The notes beneath the pieces are model-generated. The model was not told the origin of the DNA and made no database searches. It saw only the letters and a program-made list of their open reading frames with translations. From Dialister sp. (GTDB taxonomy: Bacteria; Bacillota; Negativicutes; Veillonellales; Dialisteraceae), in NCBI GenBank assembly GCA_022722495.1, contig JAIJLI010000008.1, positions 1-32,099 of the forward strand: a stretch of 32,099 nucleotides of DNA, given 5' to 3'. The first letter of the stretch is position 1; each line of letters opens with the position of its first letter. The position numbers and the translations under genes were made by a program. Below are positions 17,401-25,263 of this stretch, in pieces.

Positions 17401-17573
17401 CTTGGGTGAAGCGAATGCATTTGAATTCACTCCGTGTATATCTGAATGGTGACAACCTGCTGCTCTGGACCAATATGCCTGATGACCGTGAGAATAACTT
17501 CAGCGGCAACTCGGCAAATGGTGCTTATCCAACCGTACGCAGATTTAACTTAGGTTTCGACCTGACATTTTAA
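14475..17573 (+). CDS. susC: SusC/RagA-family TonB-dependent transporter (XusA-like)
   Basis: The 1032-residue outer membrane transporter imports oligosaccharides together with its SusD lid. After a signal peptide (cleavage near residue 27, AQAQ) comes a carboxypeptidase-regulatory-like domain (about 28-105: GSIVDGTGEPLIGATVKVKG). Next is the TonB-box region (LGEVVVVGYGQQKK, about 109-122), a plug domain with PLVLVDGVERAM and SISVLKDASATAVYGVKGG, and a long beta-barrel ending in aromatic FDLTF. The SusD partner follows 13 bases later. As the first of two tandem SusC/D pairs it occupies the xusA position of Prevotella xylan loci. A five-codon frame (ATG at 14465) overlaps its start. Confidence 0.95.
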   Translation: MIEQVFTFKRTAALCLVGAFCSLNAQAQKITVKGSIVDGTGEPLIGATVKVKGDATSGVISDMDGNFQIAVPSENSSLVITYIGMESKTIKVGKKRQFKITLTDDNTLGEVVVVGYGQQKKASVVGSIAQTDAKTLNRHAGVSSLGQALTGNLPGVVTFSSTGMPGEEDPKIVIRTQTSINGSNDPLVLVDGVERAMNTVDLSSVESISVLKDASATAVYGVKGGNGVILITTKRGKEGKAAVHVKANATMKVVSKLPEKYDSYDTFRLLNRVVERELNISDEKSWGSYKPMAIIDKYRNPANAEEWDRYPNVDWQKELFNNTAMSYNASVDVSGGTKLVKYFAAIDFSHEGDLFKDFTSGRGYKSGFGYNRVNMRANLDFNLTKTTQFSTNLFGSNGVRHFPWDKASDSSAYWASVYHAAPDAMRPIYSDGTYGYYGPRKADCPNSVMSLARSGVENRTNTQITTDFILTQKLDFLTKGLKFVAKVSLDNTMVEEKRGISDQYMDPQLKWINPDDGSVSYDQSVDYHESVAWTINGGKVKTDATYRRLYYLAQLDWNRKFGNHEVGAMGVFNRNEYANGSSFRHYREDWVFRATYNYAMRYMLELNGCYNGSEKFGPDYRFKFFPSASLGWTITEEPFMKNIKKYVDMFKVRASWGRIGDDSTGGSYLYTDQYSYGGKTYLGGDATYDSPYTIYRLTRIGNPNVRWETSEKRNLGFDFGFLGGLITGSLDVFSDKRTDVLLTDRSIPSYYGMNYTVANVGSVDAKGYELSLKVNKAWNKNLRTWANFNMTHATNEIKFADDPKLQASYLNKAGYAIGQNHSYIDHGFIRNWDDLYAVPTWGSHDSEKYTGDAIISDFNGDGQITSDDKAPYQYTSIPENTFSTTLGAEWKGLSVTVQFYGVTNVTREVNFPTFERETHIAFKEGSYFTPSNPGGELSLPRWTTVADEGNAGTRYFYDGAFLRLKNAEIAYTFRGAWVKRMHLNSLRVYLNGDNLLLWTNMPDDRENNFSGNSANGAYPTVRRFNLGFDLTF

Positions 17574-17586
17574 ATGAATCGTAAAT

Positions 17587-19497
17587 ATGAAAAAGTTTTA
17601 TAAAATATATACATTGCTGTTTGCGGCAGCCCTGTCTCTCTCTTCAGTATCATGTACTGATTACCTTGACAAGGCACCGGGCAGTGATATTGCCCCAACG
17701 GAGCCATATAAGAATTATACCAACTTTCAGGGTTTCTTGGAGCAGTGCTACAACGACATCCCGGGTCTCGCATCTACATCCTGGTATCATGGCTGCTGGA
17801 ACTATGGCGAGGATGAATATTGGCAGCCATCAGAGACCCGTATGCTCACTAATGCCATCGACCAGGGAAACTATTGGGCATGGGACGAGGTGCAGTATTC
17901 TCCATTCCATTCGGGTATCGACCTGGACGGCAATCATGATGTGAACCGCGATTTCAAGGGGCGCCTCTGGGGTATGTGCTGGCAGGGAATCTATGCCACC
18001 AACCTGGGCTTGGAAAATCTGGGTAATCTGGTAGATGCTACCCAGGAAGAGAAGAACCTGATTGCAGGTCAGCTCTATTTCTTCCGTGCATTCTTCCACT
18101 TCCAGATTATGCAGTATTGGGGCGGTATTCCATACATCGACTTCCTGATTCCATCAGTTGCCGTGTTCAACTATCCACGCCTCACCTATCAGGCATGTGC
18201 CGACAAGGCAGCCGAAGACTTCAAGAAGGCTGTTGAACTGCTGCCTGTAGATTGGGATAAGACCACTGTGGGTAAGCAGAACGTGGGCAAGAACAAGTTC
18301 CGTCCTAACAAGATAGCAGCTCTCTGCTTCCTGGGCAAGAACTACTTGTGGGCAGGTTCGCCGCTGATGAATGAAGTAAGCAAGGAGAATCCTGACTTCA
18401 AGAATGTTAACGGATATAATAAGGAGTATTGCCAGAAGGCTGCTGAGGCATTCGGCGAGGCCTTGAAGATTAACAAGGAAGCAGGACTTTACCAGCTGTC
18501 TTCTTATGAAAATTACATGAACATCTTCTATACCTATGATCAGGGGCAAAAGATTCCAGGTGAGAAAGAGGCTATCTTCTACGAGAATTCAAGTAATACC
18601 AACTGGGTCTGGAATCAGGTGACAGACTATCGTCCTACCTGCCTTATTCAGGGTGGTATCAAGGTTTATCCTACTGCCAACTATGTGGATTACTTCGGTA
18701 TGGCAAACGGAAAGCCTATCAAGGACATCACGAAGAAGGATCCCGACAGCGGCTATGATCCGGAATATCCGTTCAAGAACCGTGACCCTCGCTTCTACGA
18801 TCTCTTCATCTACGATGGTGTGAAGTGTGTGAAGAGTGCTGGAAAGGATGCAGATGTGCAGTATGCTTCTCTTTATACGGGAGGAAAGTATCGTACGGCA
18901 ACATCAGCCAAGGACTGCTTTACGGGATATTGCCTGAAGAAGTTCTGTGATCCATACCGTAATCAATTTGATGATGGTGGTGAACGTGGTAAGTTTATGC
19001 GCGTACTCTTGAGTATGATTCGTCTGGCTGATGTTTATCTGATGTATGCCGAGTCGGTGGCTCAGGGTTATGGCTACAAGGAATCAAGCCAGGCATTCAA
19101 TCTGAGTGCCGTGGATGCCGTGAACATCGTCCGCAACCGTGCGCATGTGGATAATATTGCTGATGAGTATCTTACCAATCTGGATGGCTTTATGAGCGAG
19201 CTTCGCCGTGAGCGTGCCGTAGAGTTGGCTTTCGAGGGACACCGTTTTACCGACCTTCGCCGCTGGCTCCTGATAGACAAGGCTCCTTACACCCAGAAGA
19301 TGGCTGTTTACTTCGACCGTGCAGCCGACCAGAAGGATGTTGACCGCTACGACGATCCAAAGAAAAATCACGTGCTCAACCTGAAGGAGGAGCCATTGAT
19401 TACCCGTAAGTTTACTTCAAAGCATTACTGGTTCCCATTCCTGAGAAAGGATGTCAAGATGTATCCTGAGTTCTCTCAGAACCCTGGTTGGGAATAA
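17587..19497 (+). CDS. susD: SusD/RagB-family glycan-binding lipoprotein (XusB-like)
   Basis: The 636-residue surface lipoprotein has a lipobox SVSC with the cysteine at residue 23. N-terminal helices and the SusD repeat region follow (about 150-290: AGQLYFFRAFFHFQIMQYWG, FRPNKIAALCFLGKNYLWAG). The family C-terminal block is also present (RLADVYLMYAESVAQ, VELAFEGHRFTDLRRW, near 475-560). It should cap the SusC barrel encoded just upstream and bind xylan-derived chains. Many exposed Trp and Tyr residues in the first 120 residues (WYHGCWNYGEDEYWQP) fit a glycan surface. Confidence 0.94.
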   Translation: MKKFYKIYTLLFAAALSLSSVSCTDYLDKAPGSDIAPTEPYKNYTNFQGFLEQCYNDIPGLASTSWYHGCWNYGEDEYWQPSETRMLTNAIDQGNYWAWDEVQYSPFHSGIDLDGNHDVNRDFKGRLWGMCWQGIYATNLGLENLGNLVDATQEEKNLIAGQLYFFRAFFHFQIMQYWGGIPYIDFLIPSVAVFNYPRLTYQACADKAAEDFKKAVELLPVDWDKTTVGKQNVGKNKFRPNKIAALCFLGKNYLWAGSPLMNEVSKENPDFKNVNGYNKEYCQKAAEAFGEALKINKEAGLYQLSSYENYMNIFYTYDQGQKIPGEKEAIFYENSSNTNWVWNQVTDYRPTCLIQGGIKVYPTANYVDYFGMANGKPIKDITKKDPDSGYDPEYPFKNRDPRFYDLFIYDGVKCVKSAGKDADVQYASLYTGGKYRTATSAKDCFTGYCLKKFCDPYRNQFDDGGERGKFMRVLLSMIRLADVYLMYAESVAQGYGYKESSQAFNLSAVDAVNIVRNRAHVDNIADEYLTNLDGFMSELRRERAVELAFEGHRFTDLRRWLLIDKAPYTQKMAVYFDRAADQKDVDRYDDPKKNHVLNLKEEPLITRKFTSKHYWFPFLRKDVKMYPEFSQNPGWE

Positions 19498-19519
19498 TTA
19501 AACAATTCGAGAATTTATT

Positions 19520-22396
19520 ATGAAACATAATATATTTAATAAGAGAATGTCATTGGCGCTAGCTTCCATGCTAGTTGCCAGTGGTGTGGCAAGCGCCCAG
19601 GAAATGGCCGACACTACCAAGGTAAACGTGGCTTTCGGTCAGGTTTCCAAGGCTGACCTGATGGGCGGTGTCAGCGAGGTGAATGTCGAAGAGCTGCTGA
19701 AAAAGGACTACAGCGCCAATGCACTCAATGATCTTCAGTCGCTCATTGGTGGTTATAACGGAAATGTTTGGGGACAGGGTGCACTTGTTCTCGTAGATGG
19801 AGCTCCCCGTGAGGCTAGCACCATCAATGCCACCGAGGTGGAGAAGGTTACCGTGCTCAAGGGCGCTTCTGCCGTAGTACTCTATGGTGCAAAGGCAGCT
19901 AAGGGCGTAATCCTCATCACTACCAAGCGTGGTAAGGTGCAGCCATTGAGCATTGCAACTACCATCAATACGGGCATCTATACGCCTAAGGCTTATCCTG
20001 AGTATCTGGGTGCGGCTGAGTATATGACGCTCTATAACGAGGCGATGACCAATGATGACCCTACACAGCCGCTGAAATACTCTAAGGAGCAGATTTACAA
20101 TACGGCTGCAGGTACGAATCCTTACCGCTATCCTGATATGGATTTCTACAGCAGCGACTACCTGCGCAAGTTCAACAACCGTACGGATGCTACGATGGAG
20201 GTGAAGGGCGGTAGCCAATTTGCCAGATACTATGCCAACCTGGGCATGACCTACAACAACAGTCTGGTGAAGTTTGGCGAGCATAAGAAGGACAAGGATT
20301 ACTCCTTCCGCGTGCGTTCTAACATTGATGCCACCATCACCGACTGGCTGGGGGCTTATGTAAATGTAGGCATCAACATCTCGGACAACTATCGTGGACG
20401 TCCTGAGGACTACTGGTCAACAGCTACCAGCGTTCGTCCAAACTGGTATTCCGGTCTGCTGCCAATCTCCATGATGGATGCTAACAATTCAGCCTTGCAG
20501 CAGATGATAGCTGGCTCAAAATTCCACGTGCTCGATGGTCAGTATCTGCTGGGTGGAAACAACGATAACCAGTCTACTTTCTTTGGTGATGCGCTTGCTG
20601 CCGGCTACGTGAAGAATCACTCCCGTACCTTCAACTTTGATGTGGGTGTGAAGGCCGACTTCGACCAGTGGGTCAAGGGATTGAGCTTCGAGACAGCTTT
20701 CAGCATCGACTACTGGAACAACTACTCTGAGGCTTACAAGCTCGACTATGCCGTTTACGAGCCTACCTGGGCAAATGTGAACGGACAGGACATGATTATC
20801 GACCTGAAGAAATATGGTAAGGAATCAAGCAGTACGACCGAATATATCGGTGCAGCCAAATATTACCAGAACACCACCTTCCGTGCTCAGTTTGACTATA
20901 AGAACACCTTTGGCGGTGTGCACAACGTAAATGCTACTTTGGCTGGCTGGGGTTACTCCAAGTCGAATTCCGTGGACGAGAATCATGAGAGCTCATCTGG
21001 TGTAAAGGGTTCTTCTTACCACCGCACCACCAATGCCAACCTTGCCCTTCGAGCAGCCTACAATTATGCTCAGAAGTACTACGCAGAGTTTGGCGGCGCC
21101 CTGGTTCATTCATCAAAGTTGGCAGAGGGTCATCGCAACGCTCTTTCTCCATCAGGAACACTGGGTTGGAGAATCGGTCAGGAGAAATGGTTCAAGAATG
21201 CACTTCCTTGCTTCGACGATTTAAAGCTGAACGCTTCTTATTCTGTGCTCAACCAGGATATCGATATCTCTGATTATTATCTCTACCAGGGATACTATGA
21301 AGTGAAGGGAGGTTACTACACCTGGAACGAAGGCGGTGGCAACGGAACTCACACCACACTCTCCAAGCGTGGTAGCAACTACGGTCTTGATTTCGTGAAG
21401 CGTAAGGAATGGAGAGTAGGTCTGGAGGGTTCACTCCTCAACGGAACCGTAAGTTTCGACATGAACTATTTCCATCAGCTTACTTCGGGCTTGCTTACTG
21501 CGGGAACTGCTACCATCTATCCTTCATGGATGAATAATGACGGTTCTTTCATCACCTCCCTGAACTACAACGAGGATATGCGACAGGGTTTCGACTTCGC
21601 CGTAAACTTCAAGAAGAACATCGGCAAGGTGAAGGCACAGCTCGGACTCACAGGTATGGTGTTCGACTCAAAGGTTAACAAGCGTGAGGAGAAAAACGAA
21701 TATAGCTACATGAACGCACAGGGTCAGGCTCTCGACGTGATGCGCGGATATGTTTGCGAAGGCTTCTTCACACAGGAAGACGTAGACCACATGAAGGCAA
21801 ACCTCGACAAGGACGATCCTAACTTCGTGCCAAACCATACCTTCGGTGAAATCAAGGCTGGTGACCTGAAGTACAAGGATATCAACGGTGACGGCAAGAT
21901 TGACAGCAACGACCAGCAGGTGATGGGTAAGTATGGATGGAGTGCAACTCCTTTCTTCTATGGTGTAAACATCACCTTGAACTGGAAGCAGTTTACCCTC
22001 TTCATCGCCGGTACCGGTCAGATGGGTGCCAAGGCATTCAAGAGCAACGACTGGATTTACAACCAGAAGAAATATACCTCTGTGGTTCGTGGACGCTGGA
22101 CACCTGAGACAGCCGCTACCGCTACTTATCCACGTTTGACAGCCAAGGATAATACCAACAACTTCCGCAACTCAAACTTCTGGCTTTACAGCACAGACCG
22201 CTTCAACCTCAACAAGGTGCAGCTGACCTACGATATGCCAAAAGAGTGGTTTGAGAACAAGGTAGTGAAGGGTATGAGTGTTTACGTATTGGGCGAGAGC
22301 CTTCTCACCATCAGCAAGCATCGCAAGTATATGGAAACCAGCTATGGTTCACCACAGTGCCGTTTCTACAACCTGGGCTTGAAGATGATGTTCTAA
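19520..22396 (+). CDS. susC: Second SusC-family transporter, short N-terminus (XusC-like)
   Basis: The 958-residue TonB-dependent barrel is related to but clearly distinct from the first SusC. It has a signal peptide (cleavage near SAQE, residue 27) but no carboxypeptidase-regulatory-like domain. The plug comes within 80 residues (ALVLVDGAPREA, KVTVLKGASAVVLYGAKAAK). A clear TonB box of the EVVVVGYG type is not visible, so its energising may differ. The barrel ends in NLGLKMMF with terminal Phe. It follows the first SusD by 22 bases and precedes its own SusD by 51. Position and the short N-terminus fit XusC. Confidence 0.94.
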   Translation: MKHNIFNKRMSLALASMLVASGVASAQEMADTTKVNVAFGQVSKADLMGGVSEVNVEELLKKDYSANALNDLQSLIGGYNGNVWGQGALVLVDGAPREASTINATEVEKVTVLKGASAVVLYGAKAAKGVILITTKRGKVQPLSIATTINTGIYTPKAYPEYLGAAEYMTLYNEAMTNDDPTQPLKYSKEQIYNTAAGTNPYRYPDMDFYSSDYLRKFNNRTDATMEVKGGSQFARYYANLGMTYNNSLVKFGEHKKDKDYSFRVRSNIDATITDWLGAYVNVGINISDNYRGRPEDYWSTATSVRPNWYSGLLPISMMDANNSALQQMIAGSKFHVLDGQYLLGGNNDNQSTFFGDALAAGYVKNHSRTFNFDVGVKADFDQWVKGLSFETAFSIDYWNNYSEAYKLDYAVYEPTWANVNGQDMIIDLKKYGKESSSTTEYIGAAKYYQNTTFRAQFDYKNTFGGVHNVNATLAGWGYSKSNSVDENHESSSGVKGSSYHRTTNANLALRAAYNYAQKYYAEFGGALVHSSKLAEGHRNALSPSGTLGWRIGQEKWFKNALPCFDDLKLNASYSVLNQDIDISDYYLYQGYYEVKGGYYTWNEGGGNGTHTTLSKRGSNYGLDFVKRKEWRVGLEGSLLNGTVSFDMNYFHQLTSGLLTAGTATIYPSWMNNDGSFITSLNYNEDMRQGFDFAVNFKKNIGKVKAQLGLTGMVFDSKVNKREEKNEYSYMNAQGQALDVMRGYVCEGFFTQEDVDHMKANLDKDDPNFVPNHTFGEIKAGDLKYKDINGDGKIDSNDQQVMGKYGWSATPFFYGVNITLNWKQFTLFIAGTGQMGAKAFKSNDWIYNQKKYTSVVRGRWTPETAATATYPRLTAKDNTNNFRNSNFWLYSTDRFNLNKVQLTYDMPKEWFENKVVKGMSVYVLGESLLTISKHRKYMETSYGSPQCRFYNLGLKMMF

Positions 22397-22447
22397 AGGC
22401 TGATGAAATCATATCTTAGATATTGAAAAATTAGACAATAAAGAATT

Positions 22448-24259
22448 ATGAAATTAAGAAATATATTCATGATATTGGCTTCTGCGGCATTGTTGACAGC
22501 ATGTGATGATGTCTTTACTCCTGCTGCAGAAAACATGAAGGACATCAACGAGATGGAGAATGATCCTACCATGGCCAGGGGCTTCGTGCTCACCGCTTAC
22601 CGTAACTTGCCAAATTACGAGGTGGGCACAGGAACGGATGTAGCGACGGATGATGCCGTGACGAATGAGAAGGGAGCCTACTGGTCTAAGTATGCCACAG
22701 GCTCATGGACCGTTCAGAGTTGGGACCCTACGGGCCGCTGGAACAACGACCTGTCTTCCATGCAGTATTTGTATATCTTCCTGAACTCAAACGTTTCGAA
22801 CATCGGGTTCCTGAAGAATGCCAATGAGAACAAACTGATGCAGCGACGCCTGACTGGTGAGGCATACGGTCTTCTGGCTACCCATGCCTATTATCTGCTT
22901 CGTGCCCATGCCGGATTTGACAATGAAGGAAAGTTGCTCGGCACACAGCTCTTTGACGGATATGTAGGAACGGATGCTGATTTCAACCAGCCTCGCAAGA
23001 CATTCCAGGAGCATGTGGATTTCATCCTGGCGAACATCGAGAAGGCTGACAAGCTGCTGCCTATGGATTATGAGCCAGTGACAAGCGACGACAAGGTGCC
23101 TGCCAAGTATGACGATATCCTGAATGTGCCTGAGGTGACATCGGTCAAGGATGGCAAGATGGGTATATATAATAAGGTGATGGGCGAGAATGCACGCCAG
23201 CTGATCAACGGACTGATTCTGCGTGCCATCAAGGCTCGTACCCTGCTGCTTGCTGCAAGCCCTGCCTTCCAGAATCCTGCCCAGAACAATGTAACCTGGG
23301 CACAGGCTGCCGATGCTGCTGCCGAGGTGGTTGACTATGTAGGCGGTCCATCAGGTTTGCCTTCTACAGGTCTTACCTACTACGACAACGATGCAGAGAT
23401 GAAAGCCTTGCAGACTGGTTCCAATCCTCCTGAAATCATCTGGCGCAGTACCAAGAATGCAGAAGAGATTGATGACGAGAAGAACAATTTCCCTCCATCA
23501 CTCTACGGAAGCGGCAGAACCAATCCTACCCAGAATCTGGTAGATGCCTTCCCTGATGCCAAGGGTTATCCTATCACCGATGCACGCAGTGAATATGATA
23601 AGAGTAATCCATACGCCAACCGTGACCCTCGTCTGGCTAAATACATTATCTATAATGGAGCCACAGCGGGAGTTGATAACAAGGTAATCAAGACGGGTAG
23701 CTCTTCTGGCGATGACGGTATCGGCCGCCGTGATGCTTCTACCCGCACCGGTTACTATATGAAGAAGATGTTGCGCATGACTGCCAACTGCAATCCTAGC
23801 AACACATCTAAGGTAACCAAGTATAGCTGCAAGGCACGTTTCACCGAGTTCTTCCTCGACTATGCTGAGGCTGCCAATGAGGCTTGGGGACCTAAGAACC
23901 CTGGTACACATGCTTACTCAGCATACGATGTGATCAAGGCAATCCGCCACCGTGCAGGTTTGACAGACGACACTTATCTCGACGAGTGTGCCGGCGACCA
24001 GGCTAAGATGCGTGAGCTGATTCGCAACGAGCGCCGCCTGGAGCTTTGCTTCGAGGGATTCCGCTTCTGGGATTTGCGTCGCTGGAACCAGTTGGACAAG
24101 TTGACATCTGTTCAGGGCATCGATTGGAACAACGATACGTTTACCATCTTGCCAAATGTAGAAGAGCGCCATTTCGATAGCTATATGAACTATGGTTATA
24201 TTCCATATTCAGAAGCTTTGAAGTACTCTAATCTCCATCAGAACAAGGGATGGAAATAA
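22448..24259 (+). CDS. susD: Second SusD-family glycan-binding lipoprotein (XusD-like)
   Basis: The 603-residue lipoprotein has the lipobox LTAC (cysteine at 19). The SusD scaffold is shown by LTGEAYGLLATHAYYLLRAH (about 135-155), LINGLILRAIKARTLLLAAS (about 257-276) and the C-terminal block RNERRLELCFEGFRFWDLRR (about 532-551). The N-terminal region has tryptophans (WTVQSWDPTGRWNND) that may face the ligand. It pairs with the SusC gene upstream. Confidence 0.94.
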   Translation: MKLRNIFMILASAALLTACDDVFTPAAENMKDINEMENDPTMARGFVLTAYRNLPNYEVGTGTDVATDDAVTNEKGAYWSKYATGSWTVQSWDPTGRWNNDLSSMQYLYIFLNSNVSNIGFLKNANENKLMQRRLTGEAYGLLATHAYYLLRAHAGFDNEGKLLGTQLFDGYVGTDADFNQPRKTFQEHVDFILANIEKADKLLPMDYEPVTSDDKVPAKYDDILNVPEVTSVKDGKMGIYNKVMGENARQLINGLILRAIKARTLLLAASPAFQNPAQNNVTWAQAADAAAEVVDYVGGPSGLPSTGLTYYDNDAEMKALQTGSNPPEIIWRSTKNAEEIDDEKNNFPPSLYGSGRTNPTQNLVDAFPDAKGYPITDARSEYDKSNPYANRDPRLAKYIIYNGATAGVDNKVIKTGSSSGDDGIGRRDASTRTGYYMKKMLRMTANCNPSNTSKVTKYSCKARFTEFFLDYAEAANEAWGPKNPGTHAYSAYDVIKAIRHRAGLTDDTYLDECAGDQAKMRELIRNERRLELCFEGFRFWDLRRWNQLDKLTSVQGIDWNNDTFTILPNVEERHFDSYMNYGYIPYSEALKYSNLHQNKGWK

Positions 24260-24270
24260 ACCAGTTAAAA

Positions 24271-25236
24271 ATGATAATGAAAATGAAAAGTTTTAAGTTA
24301 TTGAATACAATAGGCATTGCTGCCATGACTTTGTTGATGGCCGCTTCCTGCGAGAGCGGTGACAAGGAATTTGGATATGACGGAGAAACTACTGTCTATT
24401 TTGCCAATGCTGGTTATGTGCGCACAGTGGAGCTGGGTGAGGATCAGGAAGCTGACCTTACCGACGATAACAACCACATCATCAACATCAAGGCCTACTG
24501 TGCCGGTGGTTATGGCAACAACAATGACGTTACCGTGGATTATATATCTGATGCCAGTCTTTGTGATGGCTATAAAATCAATGGCGCTGCCATCCAGGTG
24601 ATGCCATCCAATTACTATCAGATAGAGAACCCTAACCAGTTTGTCATTGCCAAGGGACAGCAGATGGGAGGCGTAAGAGTGAAGCTTACTGATGCGTTCT
24701 TCAACGATGACAAGAGCTATGAGCAGGGCTACGTAATTCCTGTGAAGCTGACCAAGGCTCAGGGAGTTGACAAGGTGCTGGAGTCGAAGAATACTACATT
24801 CTGCCTTGTGAAGTTCGTCAATCCTTGGACTGCCACTTATCTTCGCAAGGGTAAGGATGTGAGCAACGGCAAGGAATCTCACCGTGCTTATCCATATATA
24901 GAGAAGGCTGAGGTAATCAAGGTGGTGACCAAAGGCTTGTACAAGGCACAGATGACTGTGGAAGTGAAGGATGCTAGTGGCAAAAGCCATCAGGTGAACG
25001 TGCTGATGACCTTCAACGGTGATGACTGCACCATCTCTTCCGGCAGTGACGGAGTTCAGGTTTCGGGTAGTGGTAAGTTTGTCAAGAACGACCAACTTTT
25101 GGGCGAGTTTAAGCGCAACACACTCTATTTGAACTACAACATCAAGAGCGATGCCTTGGGTACGGTTGAAACCACAGATACCATGGTGGTCCGCAATCGT
25201 GGCATTGGTTTCCAGACTTTCACTCCTGAACAGTAA
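24271..25236 (+). CDS. DUF1735/DUF5627-type surface lipoprotein (XusE-like)
   Basis: The protein of about 321 residues starts in a cluster of ATGs (24271, 24277, 24283). The frame is open from 24250, inside the previous gene. A lipobox AASC about 20 residues on makes it a lipoprotein. The first half, with TVYFANAGYVRTVEL and IPVKLTKAQGVDKVL, fits the BT_3987-like DUF1735 beta-sandwich. NPWTATYLRKG marks the junction. The second half ends with LYLNYNIKSD and TMVVRNRGIGFQTF, as in DUF5627. Such proteins are surface glycan-binding proteins or SusD companions. In xylan loci this slot between xusD and xyn10C is xusE. Confidence 0.75.
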   Translation: MIMKMKSFKLLNTIGIAAMTLLMAASCESGDKEFGYDGETTVYFANAGYVRTVELGEDQEADLTDDNNHIINIKAYCAGGYGNNNDVTVDYISDASLCDGYKINGAAIQVMPSNYYQIENPNQFVIAKGQQMGGVRVKLTDAFFNDDKSYEQGYVIPVKLTKAQGVDKVLESKNTTFCLVKFVNPWTATYLRKGKDVSNGKESHRAYPYIEKAEVIKVVTKGLYKAQMTVEVKDASGKSHQVNVLMTFNGDDCTISSGSDGVQVSGSGKFVKNDQLLGEFKRNTLYLNYNIKSDALGTVETTDTMVVRNRGIGFQTFTPEQ

Positions 25237-25263
25237 GAACATTTTTAATTTGATATCAGAATT

